Source: Rhodanobacteraceae bacterium (GTDB taxonomy: Bacteria; Pseudomonadota; Gammaproteobacteria; Xanthomonadales; Rhodanobacteraceae). From it: a stretch of 64,000 nt of DNA. The stretch lies in the NCBI GenBank assembly GCA_004299705.1, contig SCQS01000054.1:124001-188000 (forward strand), read 5' to 3'. How positions within the stretch are numbered: the stretch's first letter is position 1; every line of letters begins with the position of its first letter. Below are positions 54,391 to 63,186 of the stretch, one piece after another. The notes beneath the pieces are model-generated. The model saw only the letters and a program-made list of their open reading frames with translations. It had not been told where the DNA came from and ran no database searches. The translations under genes were made by a program, and so were the position numbers.

Positions 54391-56460
54391 TCAAGTCACA
54401 TACCGCATCTCGGGCGACGGTTCCGCAAGGAAGTTGCCCTGCGCGAGATTGACGCCGGCCGAGAACAGCGTCGGCATGCTGGTGGCTTCCTCGATCCACT
54501 CGACCATGGTGCGCTTGCCGGCGGCGTGCGCCTGCGAGCACAGTTCGCGCACTTTCAGTTCGTTTTCCGCGTGATGGGCGAGGTCGGTGGTGAGCGCACG
54601 GTCGATCTTCAGGTAATCGGCGTCGATGTGCTTGAGCGTCTGGAACGAATTGAGGCCGGAACCGAATTGCTCCAGTTCGAATCCGCCGCCGCCCTTGCGC
54701 CAGCGCTCCACGAATTCGCGCGCGGGCTTCAGGCAGGTCATCACCTTGGCTTCGGGCACCTCGAATACCAGTTGCGACGCCTTGACGCCCGCGGCCGAGA
54801 GCTTGGCATCCACCCAGTCCGCCAGCGTTTCGTCATGCAGGGTGAGCGTGGACAACTTGATGAAAAGCGTGGTCGTGGCCGCGTGCGCGCTGCGCTTGCC
54901 GAGTGCGCCGATCGAGTGTCCGATCACCCAGCGGTCGATCGCCAACAGGCGGTCGTTGCGTTCGGCGATGGGCATGAAGTGTGCCGGCATCACTTCTTCG
55001 GTGGGGCCGCGCATGCGCAGCAGCACCTCGAAGAATTCACCATCCTCGCCCTGCAGGCTGACGATGGGCTGGTAATGCAGGACGAAACCGTCGTTGGCGA
55101 TCGCGGCATCGATCATGTCCAGCCATTGCTGCTCGCGCGCGGCTTCGGCCTTGTCGGCGGCGGCCGGGTCGTGGATGTCGATGCGGTTGCCGCCTTGTCC
55201 GGATGCCGCGCGCAGTGCATCGTCGGCTTGCGACAGCAGCACCTGCGACTTGGCGTTCTTCTCGCCCAACAGGCTGCCGCCGATGCTGATGGTGAGGCTG
55301 GTGGACTTGCCGCCGGCCTCGATGATCGCGGCCTCGATGCCGGCGCGCAGCGAGTCGGCAATCTTTTGCGTTTCCGCCAGCGGGGAATTGGACAGCAGGA
55401 TGCCGAAGGCGTGGTCGCCGATGCGGCCGGCGCTGTCGCTGGCGCGCAGGCGTTGCTTGATGGTGCCGGCCAGTTGCCGCAGCACGTCGTCTGCGCCGCT
55501 GATGCCGACGGTGTCGAGCACGTGCCGGTAGTTGTCGGGTTCCAGCAGCAACAGCGCCTGGTCGGTGCTGCCGCCGATCGCGCGCGCGACCGCCTCGTCG
55601 ATCAGTTCCAGGAAGTGCGTGCGGTTGGACAGGCCGGTGAGCGGGTCCTGCGTTTTCAGTCGACGCAATTCCTCTTCGGCTTCCGGACTGGAGGCCGGCA
55701 GGCGGAACACGATTTGCTGGCAGGGTTCGCCCTCGTATGTGGCGGGGGAAAATTCCATCACCGCGTCGAAGTTGGTGCCGTCGGCGCGCTGTGCGGTGAG
55801 GTCCAGCCGCGGCGGTGGTTTTTCGCCGCGTGCGAGGCGCTTCAGGAGATCCTTGAAATCGGCGGTGTGCTGCGGCGCGACCAAGTCGAGGATGGTCAGG
55901 CCTTCCACGTCCTCGAAGCTCCCGAAACCGAACATTTCCAGATAGGCGTTGTTGGCGCGGACGTGGGTGCCTTCGTGGATGTAGGCAATCGGATCGCGCG
56001 AGGAGTCCAGCAGCGAATCGCAGCGGCGCTCGGATTCGCGCAGGCTTGCTTCCAGCCGGCGCACGTTGCGGCGCGTGTCCAGCGCATCCAGTTCGCGTCG
56101 CACCACGGTCCGCAGCTGGTCGTGGCGGCTGCGCAGGGCGATGCCGCGTACACTGCCCTGGGTCAGGATTTCAGCCACCACGTCGTCGGTCAGCTTGTCG
56201 GCGAGGGCAAGCAAGGCGATGTCCTTGCCGGTGGCGTCCAGCGCGCGCGCGATCGTGTCGAGGGAAATTTCCCTGCACCCGGAATTGGCCAGCACCATGT
56301 CCGGCGTGAACGATTCCAGCGTGGCGGCCAGTTCCTCTTCGGTCGACACACGTTGCGGACGCAGCGCGATGCCGCTGTTGCGCAGCACGCTGATGATCTG
56401 CTCGGCGTCCTCGGCCTGATCCTCGGCGATGATCAGCTTGGTGATGGGCTCAGGCAACAT
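54391..56460 (-). CDS. fimX: FimX-like c-di-GMP receptor, twitching motility regulator
   Basis: 689 residues with REC-PAS-GGDEF-EAL order, about the length of Pseudomonas and Xanthomonas FimX. The REC-like domain (8-125) lacks the phosphoacceptor Asp (VLANSG at 56-61). PAS about 145-255. The GGDEF domain (262-425) is degenerate: IGDHAF at 347-352. The EAL domain (440-685) has EVL (478-480) in FEVLLRMRG instead of EAL, exactly the change known in FimX, so it should bind c-di-GMP without cleaving it. FimX acts at the cell pole with PilB/PilZ to promote type IV pilus assembly. No pil genes are in the window. It stands between nadK and epmB. Confidence 0.9.
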   Translation of the reverse strand: MLPEPITKLIIAEDQAEDAEQIISVLRNSGIALRPQRVSTEEELAATLESFTPDMVLANSGCREISLDTIARALDATGKDIALLALADKLTDDVVAEILTQGSVRGIALRSRHDQLRTVVRRELDALDTRRNVRRLEASLRESERRCDSLLDSSRDPIAYIHEGTHVRANNAYLEMFGFGSFEDVEGLTILDLVAPQHTADFKDLLKRLARGEKPPPRLDLTAQRADGTNFDAVMEFSPATYEGEPCQQIVFRLPASSPEAEEELRRLKTQDPLTGLSNRTHFLELIDEAVARAIGGSTDQALLLLEPDNYRHVLDTVGISGADDVLRQLAGTIKQRLRASDSAGRIGDHAFGILLSNSPLAETQKIADSLRAGIEAAIIEAGGKSTSLTISIGGSLLGEKNAKSQVLLSQADDALRAASGQGGNRIDIHDPAAADKAEAAREQQWLDMIDAAIANDGFVLHYQPIVSLQGEDGEFFEVLLRMRGPTEEVMPAHFMPIAERNDRLLAIDRWVIGHSIGALGKRSAHAATTTLFIKLSTLTLHDETLADWVDAKLSAAGVKASQLVFEVPEAKVMTCLKPAREFVERWRKGGGGFELEQFGSGLNSFQTLKHIDADYLKIDRALTTDLAHHAENELKVRELCSQAHAAGKRTMVEWIEEATSMPTLFSAGVNLAQGNFLAEPSPEMRYVT

Positions 56461-56560
56461 TGCGGTTCCGTGAGTTCTGGAACCTCGGGCTTGTCGTCGG
56501 GGGCTGGCTTTTCATGTTGGCTTTTGTACCCGATCAGGCTGGGCTGCGCCAGCGACTGCG

Positions 56561-57571
56561 TCAAAGCGGGCGCTTGGCGTTCTCGCCGGGAACCTCACGC
56601 ACCAGCCTTGGCACGAGGTACCCCGGAAGCCTTGCACGCAGCGTGCCGACCAGTTCGCGTGCCCGGGCGTCGGGTACCTCGAAGTGGGCGGCACCGCGTA
56701 CCCGGTCGAGCTGGTGCAGGTAGTAGGGCAACACCCCAAGTGCGAACAGGTGCTCGGAAAGCCCGGCCAGCGCGTCGGCGTCGTCGTTGACGCCACGCAG
56801 CAGCACCGACTGGTTGAGCAGCGTTGCACCGGCCTCGCGCAGGCGTGCGCAGGCCGCGCCCACGCTGGCGTCCAGCTCGTTCGGATGATTCGCGTGCAGC
56901 ACCACCACGCGTTGCAAGGGCAGACCGGCAAGCCATGCGCAGAACACATCGTCGATGCGTTCGGGCAGCACCACCGGCAGGCGCGAGTGGATGCGCAGGC
57001 GGATCACGTGTGGCGTGGTCCGCAATGCTTGTGTGAGCTCTGTCAACTTTTGTGTCGAGAGCACCAGCGGGTCGCCGCCGGACAGGATCACCTCGCGGAT
57101 CGAGCTATCGGCGGCCAGGCAATCCATGGCCGCGCGCCAGGCGCTGGCGGCGGCGAGTTCCTCGGCATACGGAAAGTGCCGGCGGAAACAGTAGCGGCAA
57201 TTGACCGCGCAGGAACCAGCCGCGATCAGCAGCGCGCGACCCTCGTATTTGTGCAGCACGCCGCGTGCCTGCAGCGCGTCGAGATCGCCAACCGCGTCGT
57301 CGCTGAAGCCTGGCATCTCATCGAGTTCGGCGAGTTGCGGCAGCACCTGCAGCAGCAGCGGGTCGGCCGGGTCGCCGCGGTGCATCCTGGCCACGAAGCC
57401 GCGCGGCACCTTCAATGCGAACCCGGCGTCGTCGGCCGGCAAGCGGGCGGCCAAGCGTGACAGGCCGACCAGTTCCAGCAGTTCGCGCGGATCGGTGACG
57501 GCGTCTCGCAGCGATTGGCGCCAGTCGGGCAAAGCGCCAAGCTGCGTGGATTGGCCGATTACGGTTATCAT
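56561..57571 (-). CDS. epmB: EF-P Lys34 beta-lysyl aminomutase
   Basis: 336 residues, radical SAM enzyme that turns L-alpha-lysine into (R)-beta-lysine for attachment to EF-P. The SAM cluster motif is GSCAVNCRYCFRRHFPYAEE with Cys121, Cys125 and Cys128; EVILSGGDPLVLSTQKLTEL and QSVLLRGVNDDADAL are family motifs. Divergent from efp with 111 bases between, the conserved arrangement. EpmA, the ligase, is not in the window. Confidence 0.95.
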   Translation of the reverse strand: MITVIGQSTQLGALPDWRQSLRDAVTDPRELLELVGLSRLAARLPADDAGFALKVPRGFVARMHRGDPADPLLLQVLPQLAELDEMPGFSDDAVGDLDALQARGVLHKYEGRALLIAAGSCAVNCRYCFRRHFPYAEELAAASAWRAAMDCLAADSSIREVILSGGDPLVLSTQKLTELTQALRTTPHVIRLRIHSRLPVVLPERIDDVFCAWLAGLPLQRVVVLHANHPNELDASVGAACARLREAGATLLNQSVLLRGVNDDADALAGLSEHLFALGVLPYYLHQLDRVRGAAHFEVPDARARELVGTLRARLPGYLVPRLVREVPGENAKRPL

Positions 57572-57682
57572 GATGGGCCTTTTTGCCGGTTCAAAAGCCC
57601 GGTAAACCCGTCATTTTAGGTCAGTCGCCCGGTCAGGGCCATCACGGCACGGGCGGTGCCACGCATCCACGGAGCAAGCAAC

Positions 57683-58249
57683 ATGGCCAGCTATGGTCTG
57701 AACGATGTCAAGAACGGTCTGAAGATCATCGTCGACGGCGATCCCTACGTGATCGTCGGCGCGGATTTCATCAAGCCCGGCAAGGGCCAGGCCTTCACGC
57801 GCATCAAGATCCGCAACCTCAAGAATGGCCGCACCACGGAAAAGACCATGAAGGCGACCGACACGGTCGAGGGCGCCGACGTGGTCGATACCGACATGCA
57901 GTATCTCTACAACGACGGCGAGTTCTGGCATTTCATGGATCCGGCCAGCTACGAGCAGCACACCGCCGACAAGAACGCCGTGGGCGATGCCGCGCAGTGG
58001 CTGAAGGGCGAGGAAGAATGCATCGTCACCTTCTGGAACGGCGTGCCGCTGTCGGTCGCGCCGCCCAACTTCGTGGAATTGAAGATCGTCGAAACCGACC
58101 CCGGTCTGCGCGGCGACACCTCGGGCGGCGGCGGCAAGCCGGCCAAGCTGGAAACCGGCGCCACCGTGCGCGTGCCGCTGTTCGTGAACCAGGAAGAAGT
58201 GATCCGCGTGGATACCCGCACGGGTGAATACGTGAGCCGGGTGAAATAG
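57683..58249 (+). CDS. efp: Elongation factor P
   Basis: 188 residues. Rescues ribosomes stalled at polyproline. [40 protein letters not shown] with modification site Lys34, and [20 protein letters not shown] near the end are standard. ATG at 57683 has GGAG upstream (ACGGAGCAAGCAAC). Lys34 together with divergent epmB predicts beta-lysylation. Confidence 0.97.
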   Translation: MASYGLNDVKNGLKIIVDGDPYVIVGADFIKPGKGQAFTRIKIRNLKNGRTTEKTMKATDTVEGADVVDTDMQYLYNDGEFWHFMDPASYEQHTADKNAVGDAAQWLKGEEECIVTFWNGVPLSVAPPNFVELKIVETDPGLRGDTSGGGGKPAKLETGATVRVPLFVNQEEVIRVDTRTGEYVSRVK

Positions 58250-58251
58250 GA

Positions 58252-58350
58252 GCGGGGACGGGGGGCGGGTAGCGGGGGCGTTCTCTCGGACATCACGGCC
58301 CTCGAAACGGCTGCGGTCGGAGCGCCCCCACCACCCATCCCCAATCCCCA
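58252..58350. repeat. Family A inverted-repeat element, copy 3
   Basis: Left arm 58252-58280 (GCGGGGACGGGGGGCGGGTA...) and right arm 58321-58350 (AGCGCCCCCACCACCCATCC...) flank about 40 bases with no similarity to the other copies. It lies between efp and mtaD. Confidence 0.75.
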
Positions 58351-58373
58351 GAGCGCGATCAACCGGTGTGGCA

Positions 58374-59711
58374 ATGACAAGCGACGCTTCGCTGCAACCC
58401 ATCGACCTCCTCATCTCCGCCCGCTGGATCGTGCCGGTGGAGCCCGATCGTGTGGTGCTCGAAGATCACGCCGTCGCAATTGACGGCGGCGCGATCGTCG
58501 AAGTGCTGCCGCACGATGACGCCGCGAAGAAGTACGCGCCGCGCGAGCGCGTGGATCTGCCAGGGCATGCGCTGGTTCCGGGCCTGGTCAACGCGCACAC
58601 CCACAATCCGATGACGCTGCTGCGCGGCCTGGCCGACGACCTGCCACTGATGACGTGGCTGCAGGAACACATCTGGCCGGTGGAAGCCAAGGTGATCGGC
58701 GCCGAGTTCGTGCGCGATGGCGTGGAACTCGCGATCGCGGAAATGCTGCGCGGTGGGACCACCTGCTGCAACGAGAACTATTTCTTCCCCGACGCCCAGG
58801 CCCATGCGTACAAGGCGCACGGTTTTCGCGCGATGGTGGGCTTGCCGATCATCGAGTTCCCGAGCGCGTGGGCCAAGGACCGCGACGAATATTTCGAACG
58901 TGCATTGGCCGTGCACGATCACTATCGCGGCGACGCACTGGTCGGCACGGCCTTCGCGCCGCACGCGCCGTACACCGTGGCCGACGCCTCGTTCGAGCGT
59001 ATCCGCACGCTGTCCGACCAGCTCGACCTGCCGGTGCACCTGCACCTGATGGAAACCGCGCGGGAAGTCGAGGACAGCAAGCGCGAGCACGACCTGCGTC
59101 CGATGCAGCGTCTGCAGAAACTGGGCCTCGTCAACGACCGCCTGATCGCGGTGCACATGACCCAGGTGAGCGACGCGGAAATCGTATTGTGCGCGGAAGC
59201 CGGCGTGTCGGTGGTGCATTGCCCGGAGTCCAACCTGAAGCTCGCATCGGGTTTTTGCCCTGCGGAAAAGCTGCGCCGTGGCGGCGTCAATCTCGCGCTC
59301 GGCACCGACGGTTGCGCCTCCAACAACGACCTCGACATGTTCGGCGAACTGCGTACCGCCGCGCTGCTGGCCAAGGGTGTGGCGAACGACGCGGCCGCCT
59401 TCGACGACGCGTTTGCGTTGCGTGCGGCCACGCTGAATGGCGCCAAGGCGCTGCAGCTGGACGCGAAGATCGGTTCCATCGAACCGGGCAAGCGCGCCGA
59501 TCTTGCGGCGGTACGGCTCGACGAAGTCGAAACCCAGCCGCTCTACAATGTGATTTCGCACCTGGCCTACGCGGTGTCGCGGCGGCAGGTCAGCGACGTG
59601 TGGATCGACGGCCGCCGCAAGCTCGCGGATGGCGCGTTGGTCGATTTCGATCTGGCAGGCGTGCTGGAAAAGGCCCGCCGCTGGCGCGAGCGAATCGCGG
59701 CGATTCGGTAG
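58374..59711 (+). CDS. mtaD: 5-methylthioadenosine/S-adenosylhomocysteine deaminase (TRZ/ATZ family)
   Basis: 445 residues from ATG at 58374. Amidohydrolase with metal ligands in VNAHTHNPMTLLRGLADDLP, HLHLMETAREVEDSK and LGTDGCASNNDLDMFGELRT; the last is diagnostic of the MTA/SAH deaminase group. It deaminates methylthioadenosine or SAH in purine/methionine salvage; related enzymes act on guanine or triazines, so the substrate is not certain. The order mtaD-ubiG-HAD phosphatase also occurs in Pseudomonas (PA3170-PA3172, from memory). Confidence 0.9.
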   Translation: MTSDASLQPIDLLISARWIVPVEPDRVVLEDHAVAIDGGAIVEVLPHDDAAKKYAPRERVDLPGHALVPGLVNAHTHNPMTLLRGLADDLPLMTWLQEHIWPVEAKVIGAEFVRDGVELAIAEMLRGGTTCCNENYFFPDAQAHAYKAHGFRAMVGLPIIEFPSAWAKDRDEYFERALAVHDHYRGDALVGTAFAPHAPYTVADASFERIRTLSDQLDLPVHLHLMETAREVEDSKREHDLRPMQRLQKLGLVNDRLIAVHMTQVSDAEIVLCAEAGVSVVHCPESNLKLASGFCPAEKLRRGGVNLALGTDGCASNNDLDMFGELRTAALLAKGVANDAAAFDDAFALRAATLNGAKALQLDAKIGSIEPGKRADLAAVRLDEVETQPLYNVISHLAYAVSRRQVSDVWIDGRRKLADGALVDFDLAGVLEKARRWRERIAAIR

Positions 59712-59729
59712 AACTGTAAAAGCAACAAC

Positions 59730-59808
59730 AGTCCGCAAATGAACGCAAAGAACGCAAATAGAGCAAAAGCCGATCCTTTATTCGCGTTTATTTGCGTTCA
59801 TTCGCGGA
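59730..59808. repeat. Family D inverted-repeat element, copy 2
   Basis: GTCCGCAAATGAACGCAAAG facing TTGCGTTCATTCGCGGAC, with an inner GAACGCAAATAGAGC. It lies between mtaD and ubiG. Same design as 26602-26688. Confidence 0.8.
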
Positions 59809-59836
59809 CAGCATGCTTTTTGTCGACTGCGGATTG

Positions 59837-60565
59837 ATGATGACAACTTCGACGCATAATGCCGATCCGGAAGAACTGGCGCGCTTCGGCAAACTGGCGC
59901 ATCGCTGGTGGGATCCCGACGGCGAATCCCGCCCGCTGCATGACCTGAATCCGGTCCGCCTTCGCTTCGTGGCCGAGCGCGTGGTGCTGCGCGGTGCACG
60001 CGTGGCCGACGTCGGCTGTGGCGGCGGGTTGCTCAGCGAGGCTCTGGCGAAGGCCGGCGCGAACGTCACCGCCATCGATCTTGCGCCCGAGGTCATCGAA
60101 GTCGCGAAGCTGCACCTGCACGAAACCAACGCCGCGTTGCCCGCGCCGCTTGCGATCGACTACCGGTTGTGCTCCTCGCGCGATCTTGCCACGGCGGAAC
60201 CCGGTACTTTCGATGCGGTGTGCTGCATGGAATTGATCGAGCACGTGCCCGATCCGGCGGCGCTGGTGGGCGACCTGGCCGCGTTGCTGAAACCCGGCGG
60301 CAAGCTGTTCCTGTCGACCTTGAACCGCACGCCCGTGAGCTTCGCGACCGCCATCATCGGCGCCGAATACGTGGCGCGCCTGCTGCCGCGCGGCACCCAC
60401 GACTACCGGCAATTTCTCAAGCCGTCAGAACTGGCCGCGCTGTTGCGTCGGGCTGGCCTATCGCTCGATACGTTGTCCGGAATGGCTTACAACCCATTGA
60501 ATCGGAAGGCATGGCTGACGCGCCACACGGCCGTCAATTACCTGGTCTGCGCCAGCAAATCCTGA
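59837..60565 (+). CDS. ubiG: Ubiquinone biosynthesis O-methyltransferase
   Basis: 242 residues from ATG at 59837 (or 59840). Methylates 2-polyprenyl-6-hydroxyphenol and 3-demethylubiquinol. KLAHRWWDPDGESRPLHDLN and NPVRLRFVAER mark UbiG; the SAM motif is VADVGCGGGLLSEALAKAGA, and ELIEHVPDPAALVGDLAALL and STLNRTPVSFA follow. The frame stays open upstream into a repeat; the ATG at 59837 gives the usual short N-terminus. One base separates it from the next gene. Confidence 0.95.
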   Translation: MMTTSTHNADPEELARFGKLAHRWWDPDGESRPLHDLNPVRLRFVAERVVLRGARVADVGCGGGLLSEALAKAGANVTAIDLAPEVIEVAKLHLHETNAALPAPLAIDYRLCSSRDLATAEPGTFDAVCCMELIEHVPDPAALVGDLAALLKPGGKLFLSTLNRTPVSFATAIIGAEYVARLLPRGTHDYRQFLKPSELAALLRRAGLSLDTLSGMAYNPLNRKAWLTRHTAVNYLVCASKS

Positions 60566-60566
60566 C

Positions 60567-61232
60567 ATGAAACCGCTGCCGCGACCCTTGGCCGGGGTGT
60601 TCTTCGACCTCGATGGCACGCTCGCGGATTCAGCGCGCGACCTGCACGATGCGCTCTCCGCGTTGTGCCACGAGCGCGACATTCCGGTGCCGCCGTTCGA
60701 GCGCGTGCGTGAAACCGTTTCGCGCGGCGCCCGCGCGGTGTTGCGCTGTGCGTTCGGCGACGACGAAGCCTTGGTCGATGCCGTGTTGCCGCGTTTCCTG
60801 GAGCTGTATGTGGAGACCGGGATGGTCAACACGCACGCCTTCGCAGGCGTGGACGCCCTGCTTGAAAATCTCGAGGCGCGGCGCGTCCCGTGGGGAGTGG
60901 TCAGCAACAAGGCTGCGGCATTGGTTGCGCTGGTGCTGGAAAAGCTCGGCTACGACAGCCGTGCTGCGGCGGTCGTGGGTGGCGATTCCCTGCCGCAACG
61001 CAAACCCGACCCCGCGCCGGTACGGCATGCCTGCGCGTTGGCCGGTGTCGAGCCCGCGGGTTGCGTGTTCGTGGGCGACGATCCGCGCGACATCCTGGCC
61101 GGCCACGCGGCCGGCCTGTATACCGTCGCCGCGGGTTGGGGTTATCTCGATGGTGCCGATCCGCACGATTGGCGACCCGACGCGGTCAGCGCGGATGCGG
61201 CTCAACTTTCTGCAATGCTGGATGGCGCGTGA
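60567..61232 (+). CDS. HAD phosphatase: MupP (MurNAc-6-P phosphatase) or phosphoglycolate phosphatase
   Basis: 221 residues. HAD motifs I-IV: GVFFDLDGTLADSARDLHDA, VVSNKAAALVALVLEKLG, RKPDPAPVRHACALAGV and VFVGDDPRDILAGHAAGLYT. Usually annotated Gph. However, in Pseudomonas the HAD phosphatase directly after ubiG is MupP, which dephosphorylates MurNAc-6-phosphate in cell-wall recycling, so MupP is an equally good name. The Gph/MupP substrate residues are not distinguishable by eye. Overlaps the next gene by four bases (GTGA). Confidence 0.85.
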   Translation: MKPLPRPLAGVFFDLDGTLADSARDLHDALSALCHERDIPVPPFERVRETVSRGARAVLRCAFGDDEALVDAVLPRFLELYVETGMVNTHAFAGVDALLENLEARRVPWGVVSNKAAALVALVLEKLGYDSRAAAVVGGDSLPQRKPDPAPVRHACALAGVEPAGCVFVGDDPRDILAGHAAGLYTVAAGWGYLDGADPHDWRPDAVSADAAQLSAMLDGA

Positions 61233-62074
61233 GCGAAACCGCCTTCGACGATTACCTGGCCCAATGGCGCGCGGCGAGTCCGCAGCGCGCGGTCGCGTGG
61301 CTGTTCCTGCGCCATGACGAGCGCAACTGCTTTGGTGCACTCGCGGCGCTGCAACACGAGTGGTTGAAAGCCGTGCAGGAAGTACGCGAGCCGCAGGTGG
61401 CTGCGGCCAAGTTGGGCTGGTGGCGCGAGGAATTGCAGCGCACGGTGCAGGGCGAGGCACGGCACCCTTTGACCCAGCGGTTGTTCACGGACGCGCGCGC
61501 GTCCACGGTGCCGTTGGCGACTTGGGTCGCGCCCTTGGAAGCGGCGACCCTCGCACTCACGGCATCGCCCCCGGCCGATTTCACGGCGCAATGCGCCGCC
61601 GCCGCACCCTTGGCGACTGCGCTGGCGGCACTCGAAACGCGGGTCTGGTTCGGCGGAGGTGTCGAAAGCCCGCGCGCCGGCAGTGTGACCATGTACGCCC
61701 GGCTTGCCGCGAATACCCGCGCACTGGCGGCCGAGGTCGAGCGTGGTCGCTCGCCGCTGCCGATGAACCTGCTGGCGCGTCATGGACTTACCATCGAAGG
61801 GCTGGCGACGGACAGCCCGGCCCGGCGTGCCGCCCTGCACGACCATCTGGCCGGCATCGAATCCGGTCTGGCCGACGCCGCTACAATGCCGGGTCCGCTG
61901 AGCCTGTTCCGGGCGGTTGACCTCTACCACGACCTGGCCGCACTGCGCCGCGCCGGGCCGGCCGACGATCCGTTGACGGTTCTGGCTTCACCCGCGCACG
62001 GGTTCGCCGGCGTGTTGAAAACCTGGCGCGCGGCCCGCACGTGGCGGGGAAGCATGCGCAACGAGATCCGCTGA
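61229..62074 (+). CDS. Squalene/phytoene synthase-like protein, catalytic motifs missing
   Basis: 281 residues, start GTG overlapping the phosphatase stop. The fold is that of the squalene/phytoene synthase superfamily by the all-helical layout: LFLRHDERNCFGALAALQHE, WLKAVQEVREPQVAAAKLGW, WWREELQRTVQGEARHPLTQ. The two Asp-rich DxxxD motifs needed for prenyl diphosphate are not seen (EVREPQ stands where the first would be). Similar degenerate proteins are related to mitochondrial NDUFAF6. A role in ubiquinone or respiratory assembly is suggested by ubiG nearby but is inference. Its stop overlaps the folE2 start by one base (TGATG). Confidence 0.7.
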   Translation: MSETAFDDYLAQWRAASPQRAVAWLFLRHDERNCFGALAALQHEWLKAVQEVREPQVAAAKLGWWREELQRTVQGEARHPLTQRLFTDARASTVPLATWVAPLEAATLALTASPPADFTAQCAAAAPLATALAALETRVWFGGGVESPRAGSVTMYARLAANTRALAAEVERGRSPLPMNLLARHGLTIEGLATDSPARRAALHDHLAGIESGLADAATMPGPLSLFRAVDLYHDLAALRRAGPADDPLTVLASPAHGFAGVLKTWRAARTWRGSMRNEIR

Positions 62075-63012
62075 TGAGTACCGCCCCCGATCCCAAACCT
62101 TTGCCTGATGTCGCCACTGGCGCGGAGCCCGTTGCCGGCGGCGCGCTGGATTGGGTGGGCATGGATGGCATCGATCTGCCGGTACGCTGGGCGGATGGAC
62201 TAGGCGAAATGTTCATGGTGCCGGCGCGGGTGTCGGTGCAGGTGAACCTGGCCGATCCGGCCACGCGCGGCATCCACATGTCGCGGCTGTATCTCGCACT
62301 GGAGAAATCGCTCGGCGAGCAGCCGTTGACGCCTTCCGGCCTGCGCAACCTCATGCATGCACTGGTTGCATCGCATGCCGGGCTGTCCAGTCGTGCGCGT
62401 TTGCGCATCGAGTACGCGCAGCTGCTGAAACGCCGCGCGCTGGTCAGCGACAACGCCGGCTGGCGGTCGTATCCGGTGACGGTCGAGGCGCAGTTGCTGG
62501 ACGACCACTTCAGCGTGCAACTGGGCTGCGAGGTCACGTACTCGTCGACCTGTCCGGCTTCGGCGGCGCTGTCGCGCCAACTCAACCAGCAGCGCTTCGA
62601 CGAGGATTTCTCGGGCGCGGTGCCGTCACAACGCGCGGTGCATGACTGGCTCGGCAGCGAACGCGGCATGGCCGCGACCCCGCACGCGCAACGCAGCACC
62701 GCAAGCGTGACGGTCCGTCTGGCGCCGGGGTTCGATCTTCCTGTATCGGAATTGATCGATACGGTCGAGCACGCATTGGCGACGCCGGTGCAGACTGCGG
62801 TCAAGCGCGAAGACGAGCAGGCCTTCGCGAAGTTGAATGCCGAGAACCTGATGTTTTGCGAGGATGCCGCGCGCCGCATCCGCGCCGCGCTGGATGCGGA
62901 TACACGCATCGCCGGCTATCGCATCCGCGCCGCGCACCACGAGAGCCTGCATCCGCACGATGCGGTGGCTGAAGTCAGTCGGGGCATGGCTACGGATCAG
63001 GAGCGCTTTTGA
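62074..63012 (+). CDS. folE2: GTP cyclohydrolase FolE2 (type IB)
   Basis: 312 residues. Makes dihydroneopterin triphosphate for folate in place of zinc-dependent FolE; type IB enzymes use other metals and often serve when zinc is low. RVSVQVNLADPATRGIHMSR and CEVTYSSTCPASAALSRQL with Cys160 as catalytic residue, plus NAENLMFCEDAARRI and HHESLHPHDAVAEV are diagnostic. Overlaps the preceding gene by one base, so ubiG through folE2 is probably one transcript. The zinc-free L36 at 28.4 kb fits the same low-zinc theme. Confidence 0.95.
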   Translation: MSTAPDPKPLPDVATGAEPVAGGALDWVGMDGIDLPVRWADGLGEMFMVPARVSVQVNLADPATRGIHMSRLYLALEKSLGEQPLTPSGLRNLMHALVASHAGLSSRARLRIEYAQLLKRRALVSDNAGWRSYPVTVEAQLLDDHFSVQLGCEVTYSSTCPASAALSRQLNQQRFDEDFSGAVPSQRAVHDWLGSERGMAATPHAQRSTASVTVRLAPGFDLPVSELIDTVEHALATPVQTAVKREDEQAFAKLNAENLMFCEDAARRIRAALDADTRIAGYRIRAAHHESLHPHDAVAEVSRGMATDQERF

Positions 63013-63186
63013 CGCGGATCGACACGGATCCAAACCGATGCGGATGAGTGGATCAAAAGCATTTTGACGCGGATGAACGCGGATCAAAGCCGATAGAGCT
63101 TTTTGAACGGATGGAGCTTTTGCTTGATCCGCTTTTTCCGCGTTGATCCGTGTCGAATGCTTTTGATGTTGGTCGGTTCGAATGCC
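63013..63186. repeat. Family E repeat region (GCGGATnnACGCGGATC words)
   Basis: The words GACGCGGATCGACACGGATC and GACGCGGATGAACGCGGATC appear as direct repeats, and the right half (CTTGATCCGCTTTTTCCGCG, GATCCGTGTCGAATGC) is complementary to the left. It is the gap between convergent folE2 and pyrC and could form a long hairpin of about 150 bases. No gene is supported here. Confidence 0.65.

Noticed and set aside
17027-63186. CRISPR-like array among the many short repeats
   Set aside because: Repeats are inverted, unequally spaced and few; no regular spacer array or cas gene is seen.
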